A stretch of DNA of 12,050 nucleotides from Anaerolineales bacterium (GTDB lineage: Bacteria > Chloroflexota > Anaerolineae > Anaerolineales > E44-bin32), in assembly GCA_030608865.1 (NCBI GenBank), contig JAUWDI010000011.1, forward strand, positions 1 to 12,050. Reading direction: 5' to 3'. The notes beneath the pieces were generated by a model. That model was not told the DNA's origin, did no database searches, and worked only from the letters and a program-made list of their open reading frames with translations. The position numbers and the translations under genes were made by a program. Below, piece by piece: positions 1 to 7,482 of this stretch. Numbering within the stretch: position 1 is the first letter of the stretch; every line of letters begins with the position of its first letter.

Positions 1-1595
1 ACCAGGATGATGCGACCGTTGATGTCCGTTAGAACAACAGCATCCGCTGTTTCCACCAATGTGGCTTCAAGGCGCGAGCGCTCATCGGCCACACCCCGGA
101 ACAAACCGGCATTCTCGAGTGAAACGGCAGCCCAGGAAGAAACCGAAGTTAGTAGTTGCTGGTCTGTTTCTGTAAATGCGCCACGAGGGTGATTGATGGC
201 TTGGATCGCCCCCATGACCTCCCCCCGCTGCTGAAGTGGAACGCAAAGCACAGATGTGGTCAGGATGCCAGTTTGGCCGTCGATCGCGCTTTGATACAGG
301 GGGTTTGTGCGAACATCATTCACAATCAAAGGGCTATTATTGCGAGTGACCCATCCAGCGATCCCCTCTTCCAAGCGAATGGCTACATCTCGAAGTCGCA
401 TCCGCGTGCCACCACTGGCTTTTAACATCAATTTCTCTTTCTCGTCGTCGAGAAGGAAGAGAACGACCGCTTCTGCTTTCAAGAGATTTTGGGATTGCTC
501 CATCGCCTTTTGGAGAGCGACTTCCAGGTCAAGCGTGGAGGTCATCTCCTTGCCGATAATACTTAATTCTTGTAGCTGGCTGGCTCGGGCTTCTGCTGTT
601 TCGAAGTGGATCGCATCCTGGATTCCAACAGTCCCGATATTGATAATCGCCTGAGCGAGTTCCATTTCCTGCTCATCTAAATCGTGCCCTCCCTTGTTGT
701 AGAGAAGGCGGACCAGCCCAAGAGTTTCTTTTCGCGTGGCTAGTGGAAAAATCGCTGCGGTGGAGATCCCTTCCGCTTCCAGCATGGCGATATCTTTCGC
801 GGATCCCGAAGGTGGTGTGAGGCTTATGATCTCGGGTTTGAGTTCTTTTTGCACCTTCTGGTGGACTGGGTAATCCGGCATTTTATCTGCCACAAGAGAA
901 ACCACAGTTTGCTGCATCGATTTCCCTAGCTGCTGCCGGAAACGGTACGTCTCGCCCTTGCCTTCATCGAAGGCGAATATTTCACAGGTGTCGGCTGATG
1001 TCGCTTTTAACAGGTGAGCTGCGGTCTGCTTGATTGCTTCTTGTCGATCCAATGTGCCGGTGATGGCATGGCTGGCTTGGTAAAGCAGAGAAAGCTTGTG
1101 CAGTAGGAAGCTCTGGCTTGTGGTTTGCTGGGCCAGGGTAAAAATCTCTGCTGCCCGCGAGGCTAGGACTTCCAGAGTTTCTAAATCTTTTTCGCTATAC
1201 GGATCGGGTTGATCTTTTGCGGTAAAAAGTAAACCGATGATCTTGTCGTCGCTCAAGCAAGGCGCACAGGCGACAGTGCCGGGGGCAAGGGGCAGGCCGA
1301 GTGACCCGGTATCGCCATTTGTGGAAATTGCGCGCTTCGAAGAGAAGACTTCCAGTAAGAGAGAGTGGTCGGAGCCGAGTGCAACCCGACCGAGGTCGCG
1401 TAGTGGCAGACCGTGAGCGAAGCGAGGTGTATATCCCGCATCCGTTTTATCGACATCATAAAGTGCGGCTCGGTCTGCAGAGACCAATTCACACGTCAGG
1501 AGAAGCAGGCTGGTCAGAGCCTGCATCGGGTTGTTGATATCGAAAGAGCTCGTAGCTGCTTGATAAAGATTTCCGCGCAGTTCCGTTGGATCCAT
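1..1595 (-). CDS. Multi-GAF/PAS signal-transduction sensor, C-terminus cut by window edge
   Basis: The reading frame is open from the ATG at 1595 to base 1, giving 531 residues with no stop, so the 3' end lies outside the window. Three GAF-like domains can be seen. The first (about residues 15-155) is divergent and the second covers about 165-330. The third (about 345-500) is the clearest, with EGIAGWVTRNNSPLIVND (410-427) and the strand VLCVPLQQRGEVMGAIQAIN (449-468). From about 507 a PAS domain begins (ATLVETADAVVLTDINGRI, 511-529). GAF and PAS domains bind small ligands, haem or chromophores, or act as dimer modules. No membrane segment is visible, so the protein is probably cytosolic. The output domain (histidine kinase, GGDEF or phosphatase) is not in the window, so the enzymatic role is unknown. 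An in-frame TGA lies upstream and no other plausible start intervenes. The ribosome binding site is weak (CAGGG). Domain content is secure; ligand and function are not. Confidence 0.85.
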   Translation of the reverse strand, partial: MDPTELRGNLYQAATSSFDINNPMQALTSLLLLTCELVSADRAALYDVDKTDAGYTPRFAHGLPLRDLGRVALGSDHSLLLEVFSSKRAISTNGDTGSLGLPLAPGTVACAPCLSDDKIIGLLFTAKDQPDPYSEKDLETLEVLASRAAEIFTLAQQTTSQSFLLHKLSLLYQASHAITGTLDRQEAIKQTAAHLLKATSADTCEIFAFDEGKGETYRFRQQLGKSMQQTVVSLVADKMPDYPVHQKVQKELKPEIISLTPPSGSAKDIAMLEAEGISTAAIFPLATRKETLGLVRLLYNKGGHDLDEQEMELAQAIINIGTVGIQDAIHFETAEARASQLQELSIIGKEMTSTLDLEVALQKAMEQSQNLLKAEAVVLFLLDDEKEKLMLKASGGTRMRLRDVAIRLEEGIAGWVTRNNSPLIVNDVRTNPLYQSAIDGQTGILTTSVLCVPLQQRGEVMGAIQAINHPRGAFTETDQQLLTSVSSWAAVSLENAGLFRGVADERSRLEATLVETADAVVLTDINGRIIL

Positions 1596-1646
1596 GTGTT
1601 GGTGCCCTGAGAAGTAGATTAAGGTTGGATTGACTCGACATCACGA

Positions 1647-1675
1647 ATTATGGCATAGATCAACCCGCCCTGCAA
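1647..1675 (-). promoter_or_regulatory. Possible weak promoter of the GAF/PAS sensor gene
   Basis: Reading the minus strand, TTGCAG (1675-1670) and CATAAT (1652-1647) are separated by 17 bases, about 50 bases upstream of the ATG at 1595. The -10 box matches consensus at five of six positions; the -35 box is poor. The 136-base gap after dgkA would fit separate transcription of the sensor, but no convincing terminator follows dgkA, so read-through is equally possible. Confidence 0.3.
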
Positions 1676-1731
1676 TGAACATAAAGTTCTATCGGCGGTG
1701 CCGGTGTAGCACTATTGAGACGGGGGTCGGA

Positions 1732-2127
1732 CTAAAGGAGGGATGTGATTTTAATGATGAGCGGGGGGCCAAGAATGAGAAGCCCCACGAGAATGGCGAC
1801 AAGTGAGGAAATTAAGACTGCTGCAGCACCGACATCTTTTCCAACCCGAGCAAGCGGATGAATCTCGGGGCTTGCCAAGTCGACGATAGCTTCGAGCGCT
1901 GTATTTAGAAATTCCGAGACCCAGACTAATCCAATCGTTATAAGAAGTATTGCCCCAGAGAGTCTGTCTAGACCCACCCATATTGCGACTGTAAAAACAA
2001 GTATTGTCGCCACAGCGTGAAGCCAGGCATTTCGCTGAGTGCGAATAACGTACAGCCAGCCTGCAAATGCGTGCTGGAAGGAGGCAAGACGGGATTGGGC
2101 TTTCTTGGGAGATGTCATCCGTTTCAT
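1732..2127 (-). CDS. dgkA: Prokaryotic diacylglycerol/undecaprenol kinase (DgkA family)
   Basis: This 131-residue integral membrane kinase phosphorylates diacylglycerol or, in many Gram-positive-type lineages, undecaprenol, returning the lipid to the phospholipid or cell-wall carrier pool. The family hallmark is plain: SEFLNTALEAIVD (71-83), with glutamates 72 and 79 equivalent to the two catalytic/metal-binding glutamates of E. coli DgkA, followed by GKDVGAAAV (96-104). Three hydrophobic segments lie at about 36-52, 56-73 and 100-120. I chose the ATG at 2127 because it overlaps the ybeY stop as ATGA, which is typical translational coupling. A start 19 codons upstream (2184) would lengthen the overlap to 61 bases and add a polar, non-family N-terminus. 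It is last in the yqeY-pgpH-ybeY-dgkA cluster. Lipid specificity cannot be told from sequence alone; undecaprenol is plausible given the length and the company it keeps. Confidence 0.93.
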   Translation of the reverse strand: MKRMTSPKKAQSRLASFQHAFAGWLYVIRTQRNAWLHAVATILVFTVAIWVGLDRLSGAILLITIGLVWVSEFLNTALEAIVDLASPEIHPLARVGKDVGAAAVLISSLVAILVGLLILGPPLIIKITSLL

Positions 2128-2576
2128 TCCAATGATTGGATCGTGATTCCTAGTTGGTTCAGAATTCGTGCTTGATGAGCCCACATCCGCTCCTTTTCCT
2201 GCGGGAGAATGTGGTCAAATCCAAGCAAATGCAATGTGCCATGTACGGTCAGCAACATCAGCTCGTTGTTTGTTGAGTGTTCTGCACGCTTGGCTTGCTC
2301 ATGTGCTATCGGCACGGCAATGATGATGTCACCGAAATACATCAGGTTAAGGTCCGGGTCAATGGTGCCGTCGGGGAAAGAGAGCACGTCTGTGGAAATG
2401 TCTTTGCCGGCAAATTCTCGGTTGAACGTCTGCATCTGCGCTTCATCGGTAAGGACGACTGTGAGAGCGCCGCTCTCAGCCTTCTCTGTAGTCAACGCAG
2501 CTAGCGCTGCACGCTCTACATCAGATGCATATTCACTGAACTCGCTGTTGGATTTAACATGAGCCAGATGGGTCAT
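2124..2576 (-). CDS. ybeY: Endoribonuclease YbeY (rRNA maturation factor)
   Basis: YbeY is a zinc-dependent single-strand endoribonuclease needed for 16S rRNA 3'-end processing and 70S ribosome quality control. The 150-residue protein has the normal family length and carries the signature HGTLHLLGFDH at 112-122, whose three histidines (112, 116, 122) bind the metal. The conserved TDVLSFP lies at 62-68 and the FGDI strand at 81-84. The ATG at 2576 lies 11 bases after the pgpH stop and is preceded by a modest purine-rich site (GATGGA). Its stop overlaps the dgkA start by four bases. In many bacteria ybeY follows phoH or pgpH and precedes dgkA, which supports the assignment; phoH is absent here. 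Confidence 0.96.
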   Translation of the reverse strand: MTHLAHVKSNSEFSEYASDVERAALAALTTEKAESGALTVVLTDEAQMQTFNREFAGKDISTDVLSFPDGTIDPDLNLMYFGDIIIAVPIAHEQAKRAEHSTNNELMLLTVHGTLHLLGFDHILPQEKERMWAHQARILNQLGITIQSLE

Positions 2577-2587
2577 GAGGGTTCCAT

Positions 2588-4726
2588 CTATGTGGGTTGC
2601 ACAGGCTGCGTATCTTCCTGGCTTTGGCTGTTCTCCGTAGGTGATTTAGGGTACTGGATTCGCGGGTGATAGATGTTTGTAAGCGTTTTAACGAAGGATC
2701 GCCGAATGGTAGCTAGATCCCGTAAAGTGAGATCCGTCTTGTCGAGTTGTTTTTCTTCCATGCGGTTGCTGATTATCCACTGTACGATCTCATTGATCTC
2801 TTCTTCACTTTGGGGTTTCTTGGCCCGAACGGCAGCTTCCGCGCCATCGGCGAGCATAAGCAACGCCGTCTCTCGAGAACGTGGCACAGGTCCTTTGTAG
2901 GTGTAGTCTCGCTTATCCACTTTCTCAGCATCTCCGCCGATCGCTTCGAGTGCTTCGCGATACTGGAAGGAGACTCTCAGCGTCCCATGATGTTCGGCGA
3001 TGAAGGCTTGGATGCTCTGCGGGATACGATGTTTGCGCGCCAGCGATAAGCCTTCGGGGACGTGGGAAAGGATGATGTTGGCGCTTGTTTTTGGGTCTAG
3101 CTGCTCGTGGATGTTCTGTCCGGGCACTTGATTCTCGATGAAAAATTGTGGATGAAGGGATTTCCCTACGTCATGATATTGAGCGCCAACCCGGGTGAGC
3201 AGAGGGTTCACGCCAATCTCGCGTGCGGCTTGTTCCGCCAGGTTTGCTACTTGAAGACTATGCTGGTAGGTGCCCGGGGCGTCGCGCAGGACCTGTTGTA
3301 GAAGCGGATGGTCCGGTCTGGAAAGTTCAAGCAGCTGCAAATTCGTGGTAATGCCTAAAAGATTGCCAATGATTAAGAGTAAACCAAAGCCAAGGCTGGC
3401 AGAAAGTAAACCGCTGACGAGCGAAACAATTAATAGGGTTGCTTTGCCGATGATGTCCATGGCGGGATCTGGGAGGCGGAAGATAACAATTACAAGGGCG
3501 GAACCCATTGCGGCAGCAAACCCGGCGGTGGTGAACGAACTTAATCGTTCGGCTCGCTTGATCATTAACGATCCAAGGATTCCGCTGATGATGGCGTATA
3601 GAGCGAGTTCAAGACCACGGGGCGCCAGAAAACCGGCAATGATCCCGATGAGGAGCGAGACCATCACTCCCAGGCTGGGGCTAAAAAAGACCGTGACCAG
3701 AATCGGTAGAGCGGCATACGGGAAGACATAGGGAAACACGGTTCGGCCGGGTATCAGGGCCTGCATGCTGAGGACGATGATAATGAAGAGCAGGCTAAGC
3801 GTAAAAGCGAGATTAGCCCTGGTTATTTCCTTGGGGTGTATGCGGTAGGCGAAGATCGTGAAAATGCCGATCAGAAGGATGACCAATAGAGACCGAATAG
3901 CGATCTCCAGCCAAGGGTTGGGGGGCTTGAGAAGGTCAAATTCCAACAGTGCTTCGATTTCAAGCGCGCCGACGACTTCCCCCCGACTGAGGATCGTCTC
4001 TCCTTCGACATAGGTTTTAATTACCGGCTCGACGGATTCTCTGGCCGCAGTTCGGGCGGCTTCCGTGGCATCAACGTTAAGAATGGCGTTAGGAGTAACG
4101 AACGGGGGGGCAAGTACCTCGACGATCGTTGCCTGATTTTCAGGAAGGGAAATGCTCACCAATGCAGGTATGGTTCTTCTCGCTTCCTCGATTCGACCCT
4201 CGCGGATTTCATTGCGCATGACTTGCTCAACAACGGTGAGCGTTTCAGATTTTACGGTTTGCCAGTGCAAGTCTGATAATTCTAAGATCGCAAGCGAAGT
4301 TCCGGTATCTAGACGGATGTCGGACATTGAGCTCAAGTCGGATAGCTTTTCCTCATTTGTAGAGTAAGGATCGCTGCGGACCGAATCAATGAATGTAAGC
4401 GTAGCCTGAAGCCGTTCTAACTGACGCCTGGTGATATTGGTGTCCGGTTGGTCATACACTTGGGCCACGCTCTCGCTGGCTGAGGTTTGTTCTCGTTCAG
4501 TTAAGACATCGCTGACATATGACAAATCATAGAGAGCATGAATATCCTGGGGGGCGACGTCGCTAACCTGCAAGCCGTATGTTTGAGCGCTGTTGTTAAT
4601 AGGAAGAGAGAGCGCAGCGATCGTTCCAATGATTGCAAAAAGCAGAATGAACCAAAGACGGGCTGCTGCTAATGCATTCCGCAAACGTTCTAGAGTGGTC
4701 AGGTCTGTGCGTGCCGTATCGTCCAT
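2588..4726 (-). CDS. pgpH: 7TM-HD cyclic-di-AMP phosphodiesterase (PgpH/YqfF family)
   Basis: PgpH proteins are membrane enzymes that hydrolyse the second messenger c-di-AMP to pApA. The order of parts matches the family. There is an N-terminal membrane anchor at about 22-42, then an extracytoplasmic domain at about 45-275 (7TMR-HDED type). Seven or so membrane helices follow at about 276-460 and a cytosolic HD domain at about 475-690. The HD metal ligands are all present: H489, the H518-D519 pair in YHDVGK, H555, the H579-H580 pair in EHHGT, and D627 in LADGAEA. It should therefore be catalytically active. The tail after about 690 is short, polar and probably disordered. I chose the ATG at 4726, which shares its A with the yqeY stop (TGATG); a TTG one codon earlier is possible. 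At 712 residues it is of usual length. Activity on c-di-AMP is inferred from the family; no diadenylate cyclase gene is in the window. Confidence 0.95.
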   Translation of the reverse strand: MDDTARTDLTTLERLRNALAAARLWFILLFAIIGTIAALSLPINNSAQTYGLQVSDVAPQDIHALYDLSYVSDVLTEREQTSASESVAQVYDQPDTNITRRQLERLQATLTFIDSVRSDPYSTNEEKLSDLSSMSDIRLDTGTSLAILELSDLHWQTVKSETLTVVEQVMRNEIREGRIEEARRTIPALVSISLPENQATIVEVLAPPFVTPNAILNVDATEAARTAARESVEPVIKTYVEGETILSRGEVVGALEIEALLEFDLLKPPNPWLEIAIRSLLVILLIGIFTIFAYRIHPKEITRANLAFTLSLLFIIIVLSMQALIPGRTVFPYVFPYAALPILVTVFFSPSLGVMVSLLIGIIAGFLAPRGLELALYAIISGILGSLMIKRAERLSSFTTAGFAAAMGSALVIVIFRLPDPAMDIIGKATLLIVSLVSGLLSASLGFGLLLIIGNLLGITTNLQLLELSRPDHPLLQQVLRDAPGTYQHSLQVANLAEQAAREIGVNPLLTRVGAQYHDVGKSLHPQFFIENQVPGQNIHEQLDPKTSANIILSHVPEGLSLARKHRIPQSIQAFIAEHHGTLRVSFQYREALEAIGGDAEKVDKRDYTYKGPVPRSRETALLMLADGAEAAVRAKKPQSEEEINEIVQWIISNRMEEKQLDKTDLTLRDLATIRRSFVKTLTNIYHPRIQYPKSPTENSQSQEDTQPVQPT

Positions 4727-5184
4727 CAATCCTTCTGTGGGGGTGAGAGAAGCTCACGGACGAGGTCGCTGGCTATTTTTCCATCGGCCCGTCCTTGTAT
4801 CTGAGGGATAAGGACCTTCATGACTTTGCCCATATCCTGAGGGTCGGACGCGCCAACTTCCTCGATTGATCGTTGAACGATCTCTCTGAGCTCATCCTCC
4901 CCGAGTGGCTGGGGAAGGTATACCTGAAGAACTTCGATCTCTGCAAGCGTGGAGGCGAGGAGATCATCTCGCCCTGCTTGCTTGGCTTCTTCAATAGTCT
5001 CTTGACGGGTTTTCACTTCCCGTTGGATGATGCCCAGGATGGTCGCTTCATCGAGATCGTCTTGACGTTCGATCTCGACGAGTTTAATGGCGGAAAGTAC
5101 CATGCGCAAAGACCGTTTCCGCACATCGTCCTTTGAGCGCATCGCTTCTTTGAGGTCAGCTTCAAGTGTCTCTTTGTTTATCAT
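4726..5184 (-). CDS. yqeY: GatB/YqeY domain protein
   Basis: This 152-residue protein is a stand-alone YqeY, related to the C-terminal tRNA-binding tail of the GatB amidotransferase subunit. Family features visible are the N-terminal ADLKEAMRSKD (9-19), RSLRMVLSAIK (24-34), EVLQVYLPQPL (84-94) and the tail GKVMKVLIPQIQGRADGK (119-136). The biochemical role of the stand-alone form is not settled; a link to aminoacyl-tRNA handling is only assumed from GatB. The open frame continues upstream to 5553 into mtaB, but family homology starts at the ATG at 5184. That ATG has no Shine-Dalgarno sequence and sits six bases after a TATAAT box, suggesting a leaderless message. It is first in the cluster and overlaps pgpH by one base (TGATG). 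Confidence 0.94.
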   Translation of the reverse strand: MINKETLEADLKEAMRSKDDVRKRSLRMVLSAIKLVEIERQDDLDEATILGIIQREVKTRQETIEEAKQAGRDDLLASTLAEIEVLQVYLPQPLGEDELREIVQRSIEEVGASDPQDMGKVMKVLIPQIQGRADGKIASDLVRELLSPPQKD

Positions 5185-5190
5185 GCGTCC

Positions 5191-5220
5191 ATTATACCTA
5201 TGGTTTTTCATCATTGTGAA
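5191..5220 (-). promoter_or_regulatory. Sigma70-type promoter of the yqeY-pgpH-ybeY-dgkA cluster, apparently leaderless
   Basis: On the minus strand a TTCACA -35 box (5220-5215, five of six to consensus) and a perfect TATAAT -10 box (5196-5191) are separated by 18 bases. Only GGACGC lies between the -10 box and the ATG of yqeY at 5184. Transcription normally starts about seven bases after the -10 box, so the first base of the message should be at or next to the A of the start codon. No ribosome binding site lies in that space, in keeping with leaderless translation. Confidence 0.72.
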
Positions 5221-5424
5221 GGCTAGTGCAGGTTTCTTCTTTACTTGCGCATAGCCACATATGATTTTCCTAGGGTTACAGAGCGGTATTTTGCAGGCTC
5301 GTCGGCAGTTGTTAATCGTGAAGTCGATGCATTGATGTTCAAGGGACCAATAACATGAAAAGGCCTCGCCATATGATTCAGAAAGAGCATGACCGCTAAG
5401 GATAATGTGCAGGTTAATCTCGGT

Positions 5425-5461
5425 ATAAAATCCAGTCAAGCTGGAAATCTTCCGCGGAAGA
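5425..5461 (-). terminator. Possible transcription terminator after mtaB
   Basis: Just beyond the mtaB stop, the minus strand first passes a perfect 14-base palindrome (TCTTCCGCGGAAGA, 5461-5448). It then meets a hairpin of TCCAG, loop CTTGA, and CTGGA (5445-5431), followed by TTTTAT. The stem is only five base pairs and the T run is short, so this would be a weak terminator at best. Its place between a stop codon and a new promoter is what makes it worth noting. Confidence 0.35.
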
Positions 5462-5465
5462 CTAA

Positions 5466-6755
5466 TTACGTGTTGTAATTCGTGATAATTCGCCCCTGCA
5501 GGTCTCCTTTTACAGAACCGAGAATTTCCACATCTGAGATTTGATTCCAACAATCTTCGTCGTCGCTCGCTTTTATACGTAGGTAATTACCTGTCAGTCC
5601 AGAGAGCTGCCAGCCAGCCTCTCCGAGATCGGTCGTGCTCTCCCAGAGAACGGGTAAGATTTGCCCGATAAATGAGTGGTGGTAATGCTCTGCAGACCGT
5701 GCGAATGCCGCTCTCATAATCGCGCTGCGTTCACGGCGTACAGCTATGGGGACGACAGGGTTGAAACCTGCAGCTGGAGTGCCCTCACGTTCGGAGAAAG
5801 TGAAGACATGACCCCCAGCAAAATTCATCGTCTCAACGAAGGCAAGACTATCATTGAACTCCTCTTCCGTTTCACCGGGGAAACCGACGATGATATCCGT
5901 CGTTATCGCAACATCTGGGATCGCTGCCCGGGCTGCTGTGATCAGTTTCGAGAAGTCATCTGGCGACGTTTTCCTTGCCATGCGACGAAGTGTGGCATCA
6001 GAACCGGATTGCAGAGGAAGATGCAGGTGACGGCAAAGCCTGGCGTCTTGCCAGAGCGAGAAGAAACTCCCATCTAAGTTCCAGGGCTCAAGAGAGGACA
6101 ACCGCAAGCGTGGAACGTCCGTCTCTTTTAAGAGGAGTTGGATAAGGTCCTGTAAACTGCTGCCTTGGTCCAGGTCTCTCCCCCAGGATCCAAGATGGAC
6201 GCCGCAGAGCACAATCTCCTGGGTCCCCCCTCGGAGCGCAGCGTTGACCTCACTTAATACTGTTGCCGCAGGGAGACTCATGGCCGCGCCGCGCGCTACA
6301 GTCGTAACGCAGAATGCACAACGATTATTGCAGCCATCCTGGACCTTAATGAACGCCCGCGTACGCATTCTCGATCCGGGAAGTGGTTCGCGTTGGAGCG
6401 GCTCCCGATTAAATAGCTCGGGCGGCTGGCCAAGGAGGTCTGCGACGAGGCGGCTCTTGTCATCGTTTTTCACAACTCGAGTGACTTTAGGTAGCTCGAG
6501 GGCGCTATGTTCTTCCAGTGTAGCCCAGCATCCTGTGAGAATGATTTGATCGACTCCTGCTCTCGCAGCCTGTCGTGTTTTCTGTCTGGAATCAGCGTCC
6601 GCTCGCCGAGTAACTGTGCAGGTATTGATCACCGCCAGATCGGCCTGAGCCGGATCACCAACGAGTTCGCAACCTGCCAGCCGGAAATCGCGACCGATGC
6701 GCTCTATCTCGCTTTGATTTAGACGGCAACCAACGCTGTCGAGAAACACTTTCAT
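5466..6755 (-). CDS. mtaB: tRNA (N6-threonylcarbamoyladenosine-37) methylthiotransferase, MtaB type
   Basis: This radical-SAM enzyme of the MiaB/MtaB family adds a methylthio group to t6A at position 37 of ANN-decoding tRNAs. All three domains are present in 429 residues. The N-terminal UPF0004 domain (1-105) carries the three cysteines for the auxiliary 4Fe-4S cluster: C10 in SVGCRLNQSE, C46 in NTCTVT and C76 in TGCWA. The radical-SAM domain (about 135-350) has CNNRCAFC, with C142, C146 and C149 for the SAM-binding cluster, plus the family motifs HLHLPLQSGSD and TDIIVGFPGETEEEF. A TRAM-like RNA-binding tail runs from about 360. SVGCRLNQSE and NTCTVT fit MtaB better than MiaB or RimO. The ATG at 6755 begins 18 bases after the lipoprotein stop, so co-transcription is likely. 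The ribosome binding site is weak. Confidence 0.93.
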   Translation of the reverse strand: MKVFLDSVGCRLNQSEIERIGRDFRLAGCELVGDPAQADLAVINTCTVTRRADADSRQKTRQAARAGVDQIILTGCWATLEEHSALELPKVTRVVKNDDKSRLVADLLGQPPELFNREPLQREPLPGSRMRTRAFIKVQDGCNNRCAFCVTTVARGAAMSLPAATVLSEVNAALRGGTQEIVLCGVHLGSWGRDLDQGSSLQDLIQLLLKETDVPRLRLSSLEPWNLDGSFFSLWQDARLCRHLHLPLQSGSDATLRRMARKTSPDDFSKLITAARAAIPDVAITTDIIVGFPGETEEEFNDSLAFVETMNFAGGHVFTFSEREGTPAAGFNPVVPIAVRRERSAIMRAAFARSAEHYHHSFIGQILPVLWESTTDLGEAGWQLSGLTGNYLRIKASDDEDCWNQISDVEILGSVKGDLQGRIITNYNT

Positions 6756-6773
6756 GGATGGCTTTAAGCAACC

Positions 6774-7415
6774 TCAGGGTTGTACTGTGGAGAAATTATC
6801 AAAACGAATCTCGACGCCGGGGGCTGCGTAAGTGCCGGCGATTAACCCCACGTCGCCCGTGCGTATATCTTCAACGATGGCCTCAGCCACGCGTGAGTTG
6901 TTAACATATAAGGTCAGGCTATCCCCGACACATTCTGCCTGGATGAAATTCCCCTCATCCCCCTTGTGTACGGCATCTGTCGGGAGCAGGGAATCATCGC
7001 TTAAGAGTGTCTTCTCGCCATTTACGTAGTGTCCTATACCGGCGAAACCATCGCTTGAAATGAGGAAGAAGATGAAATTGCTCGGATTCTCATATCTACA
7101 GATCACGCCGAAGGCATTATCGTCCGGCCCCTTAACTCTTTCGGCCTCGACGCTTATCCAAACATCCTGGAAAGATAACTTGGGAAGACTCCAGGCGACG
7201 GTCTCCGGAGTAAAAATCTCCATGTGATATCCGCCATCCTGGTAATCTGCTCGATAGACATCATCCTGGTAGCGATCCCAGCCGCTTGAAGTGCGAGAGA
7301 AGTCGTCCTGGAATAGAACTTCACCCGAACCGGCTGAAGGATACAGCCAATTGCACCCTCCAAGGCAGATTGAGAAAACCGCGATCAGGCTCGCGGTGAA
7401 GGAGATTCTGCGCAT
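6774..7415 (-). CDS. Small secreted lipoprotein, probable concanavalin-like (LamG/DUF1080-type) fold
   Basis: The protein begins with MRRIS, a hydrophobic stretch (7-19) and LGGC, a lipobox placing the lipidated cysteine at residue 21. It should be exported and anchored in the membrane. The mature part (about 190 residues) is beta-rich. It contains FQDDFSRTSSGWDRYQDD (35-52), GYHMEIF, SFQDVWISVEAERVKGPDDN (81-100), FGVICRYENPSNFIFFLISS (102-121) and a closing VEIRFDNFSTVQP (201-213). This pattern is what I know from lectin/glucanase-fold domains that bind or cleave sugars in secreted Chloroflexota proteins; I see no defined catalytic residues, so binding is more likely than hydrolysis. An ATG ten codons upstream (7445) is possible, but it overlaps a -10-like TAGAAT, and the 7415 start gives a standard signal peptide. 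It lies 67 bases after the TPR gene and 18 bases before mtaB. The function is unknown. Confidence 0.75.
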   Translation of the reverse strand: MRRISFTASLIAVFSICLGGCNWLYPSAGSGEVLFQDDFSRTSSGWDRYQDDVYRADYQDGGYHMEIFTPETVAWSLPKLSFQDVWISVEAERVKGPDDNAFGVICRYENPSNFIFFLISSDGFAGIGHYVNGEKTLLSDDSLLPTDAVHKGDEGNFIQAECVGDSLTLYVNNSRVAEAIVEDIRTGDVGLIAGTYAAPGVEIRFDNFSTVQP

Positions 7416-7482
7416 TAATATCACGTTTCTTTCACCCAGCCGCATTCTAGCACAGCCTATTCATTTGCAACGAGCGACAATT

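Larger units (their letters stand above)
5185..5465. other. Intergenic region between mtaB and yqeY
   Basis: This 281-base gap separates two minus-strand transcription units. It holds a palindrome and a small hairpin just after the mtaB stop (possible terminator) and the yqeY promoter at its other end. The middle (about 5225-5420) has an open frame continuous with yqeY, but its translation (rich in Cys, His and Ser) looks non-coding, resembles no known YqeY extension and would span the promoter. I see no RNA gene or repeat in it. Confidence 0.6.

Noticed and set aside
1680..1731. Terminator after dgkA
   Set aside because: Only four-base stems (for example GTGC/GCAC) with no T run are visible.
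2128..2184. Upstream start for dgkA adding 19 residues
   Set aside because: It would overlap ybeY by 61 bases and add a polar tail not seen in the family; the ATG at 2127 gives a clean ATGA overlap.
3270..3731. Plus-strand open frame of 153 codons inside pgpH
   Set aside because: It is antisense to the membrane-helix part of pgpH, with a composition (many Arg, Met, Pro, Ser) typical of a shadow frame.
5185..5553. A possible 123-residue N-terminal extension of YqeY reaching into mtaB
   Set aside because: Family homology begins at the ATG at 5184, the extension looks non-coding, it overlaps the mtaB 3' end, and the promoter lies inside it.
7440..7470. Internal promoter (TTGCAA, 15 bases, TAGAAT) before the lipoprotein gene
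   Set aside because: The 15-base spacing is too short for a good sigma70 promoter; kept only as an argument about the start codon.
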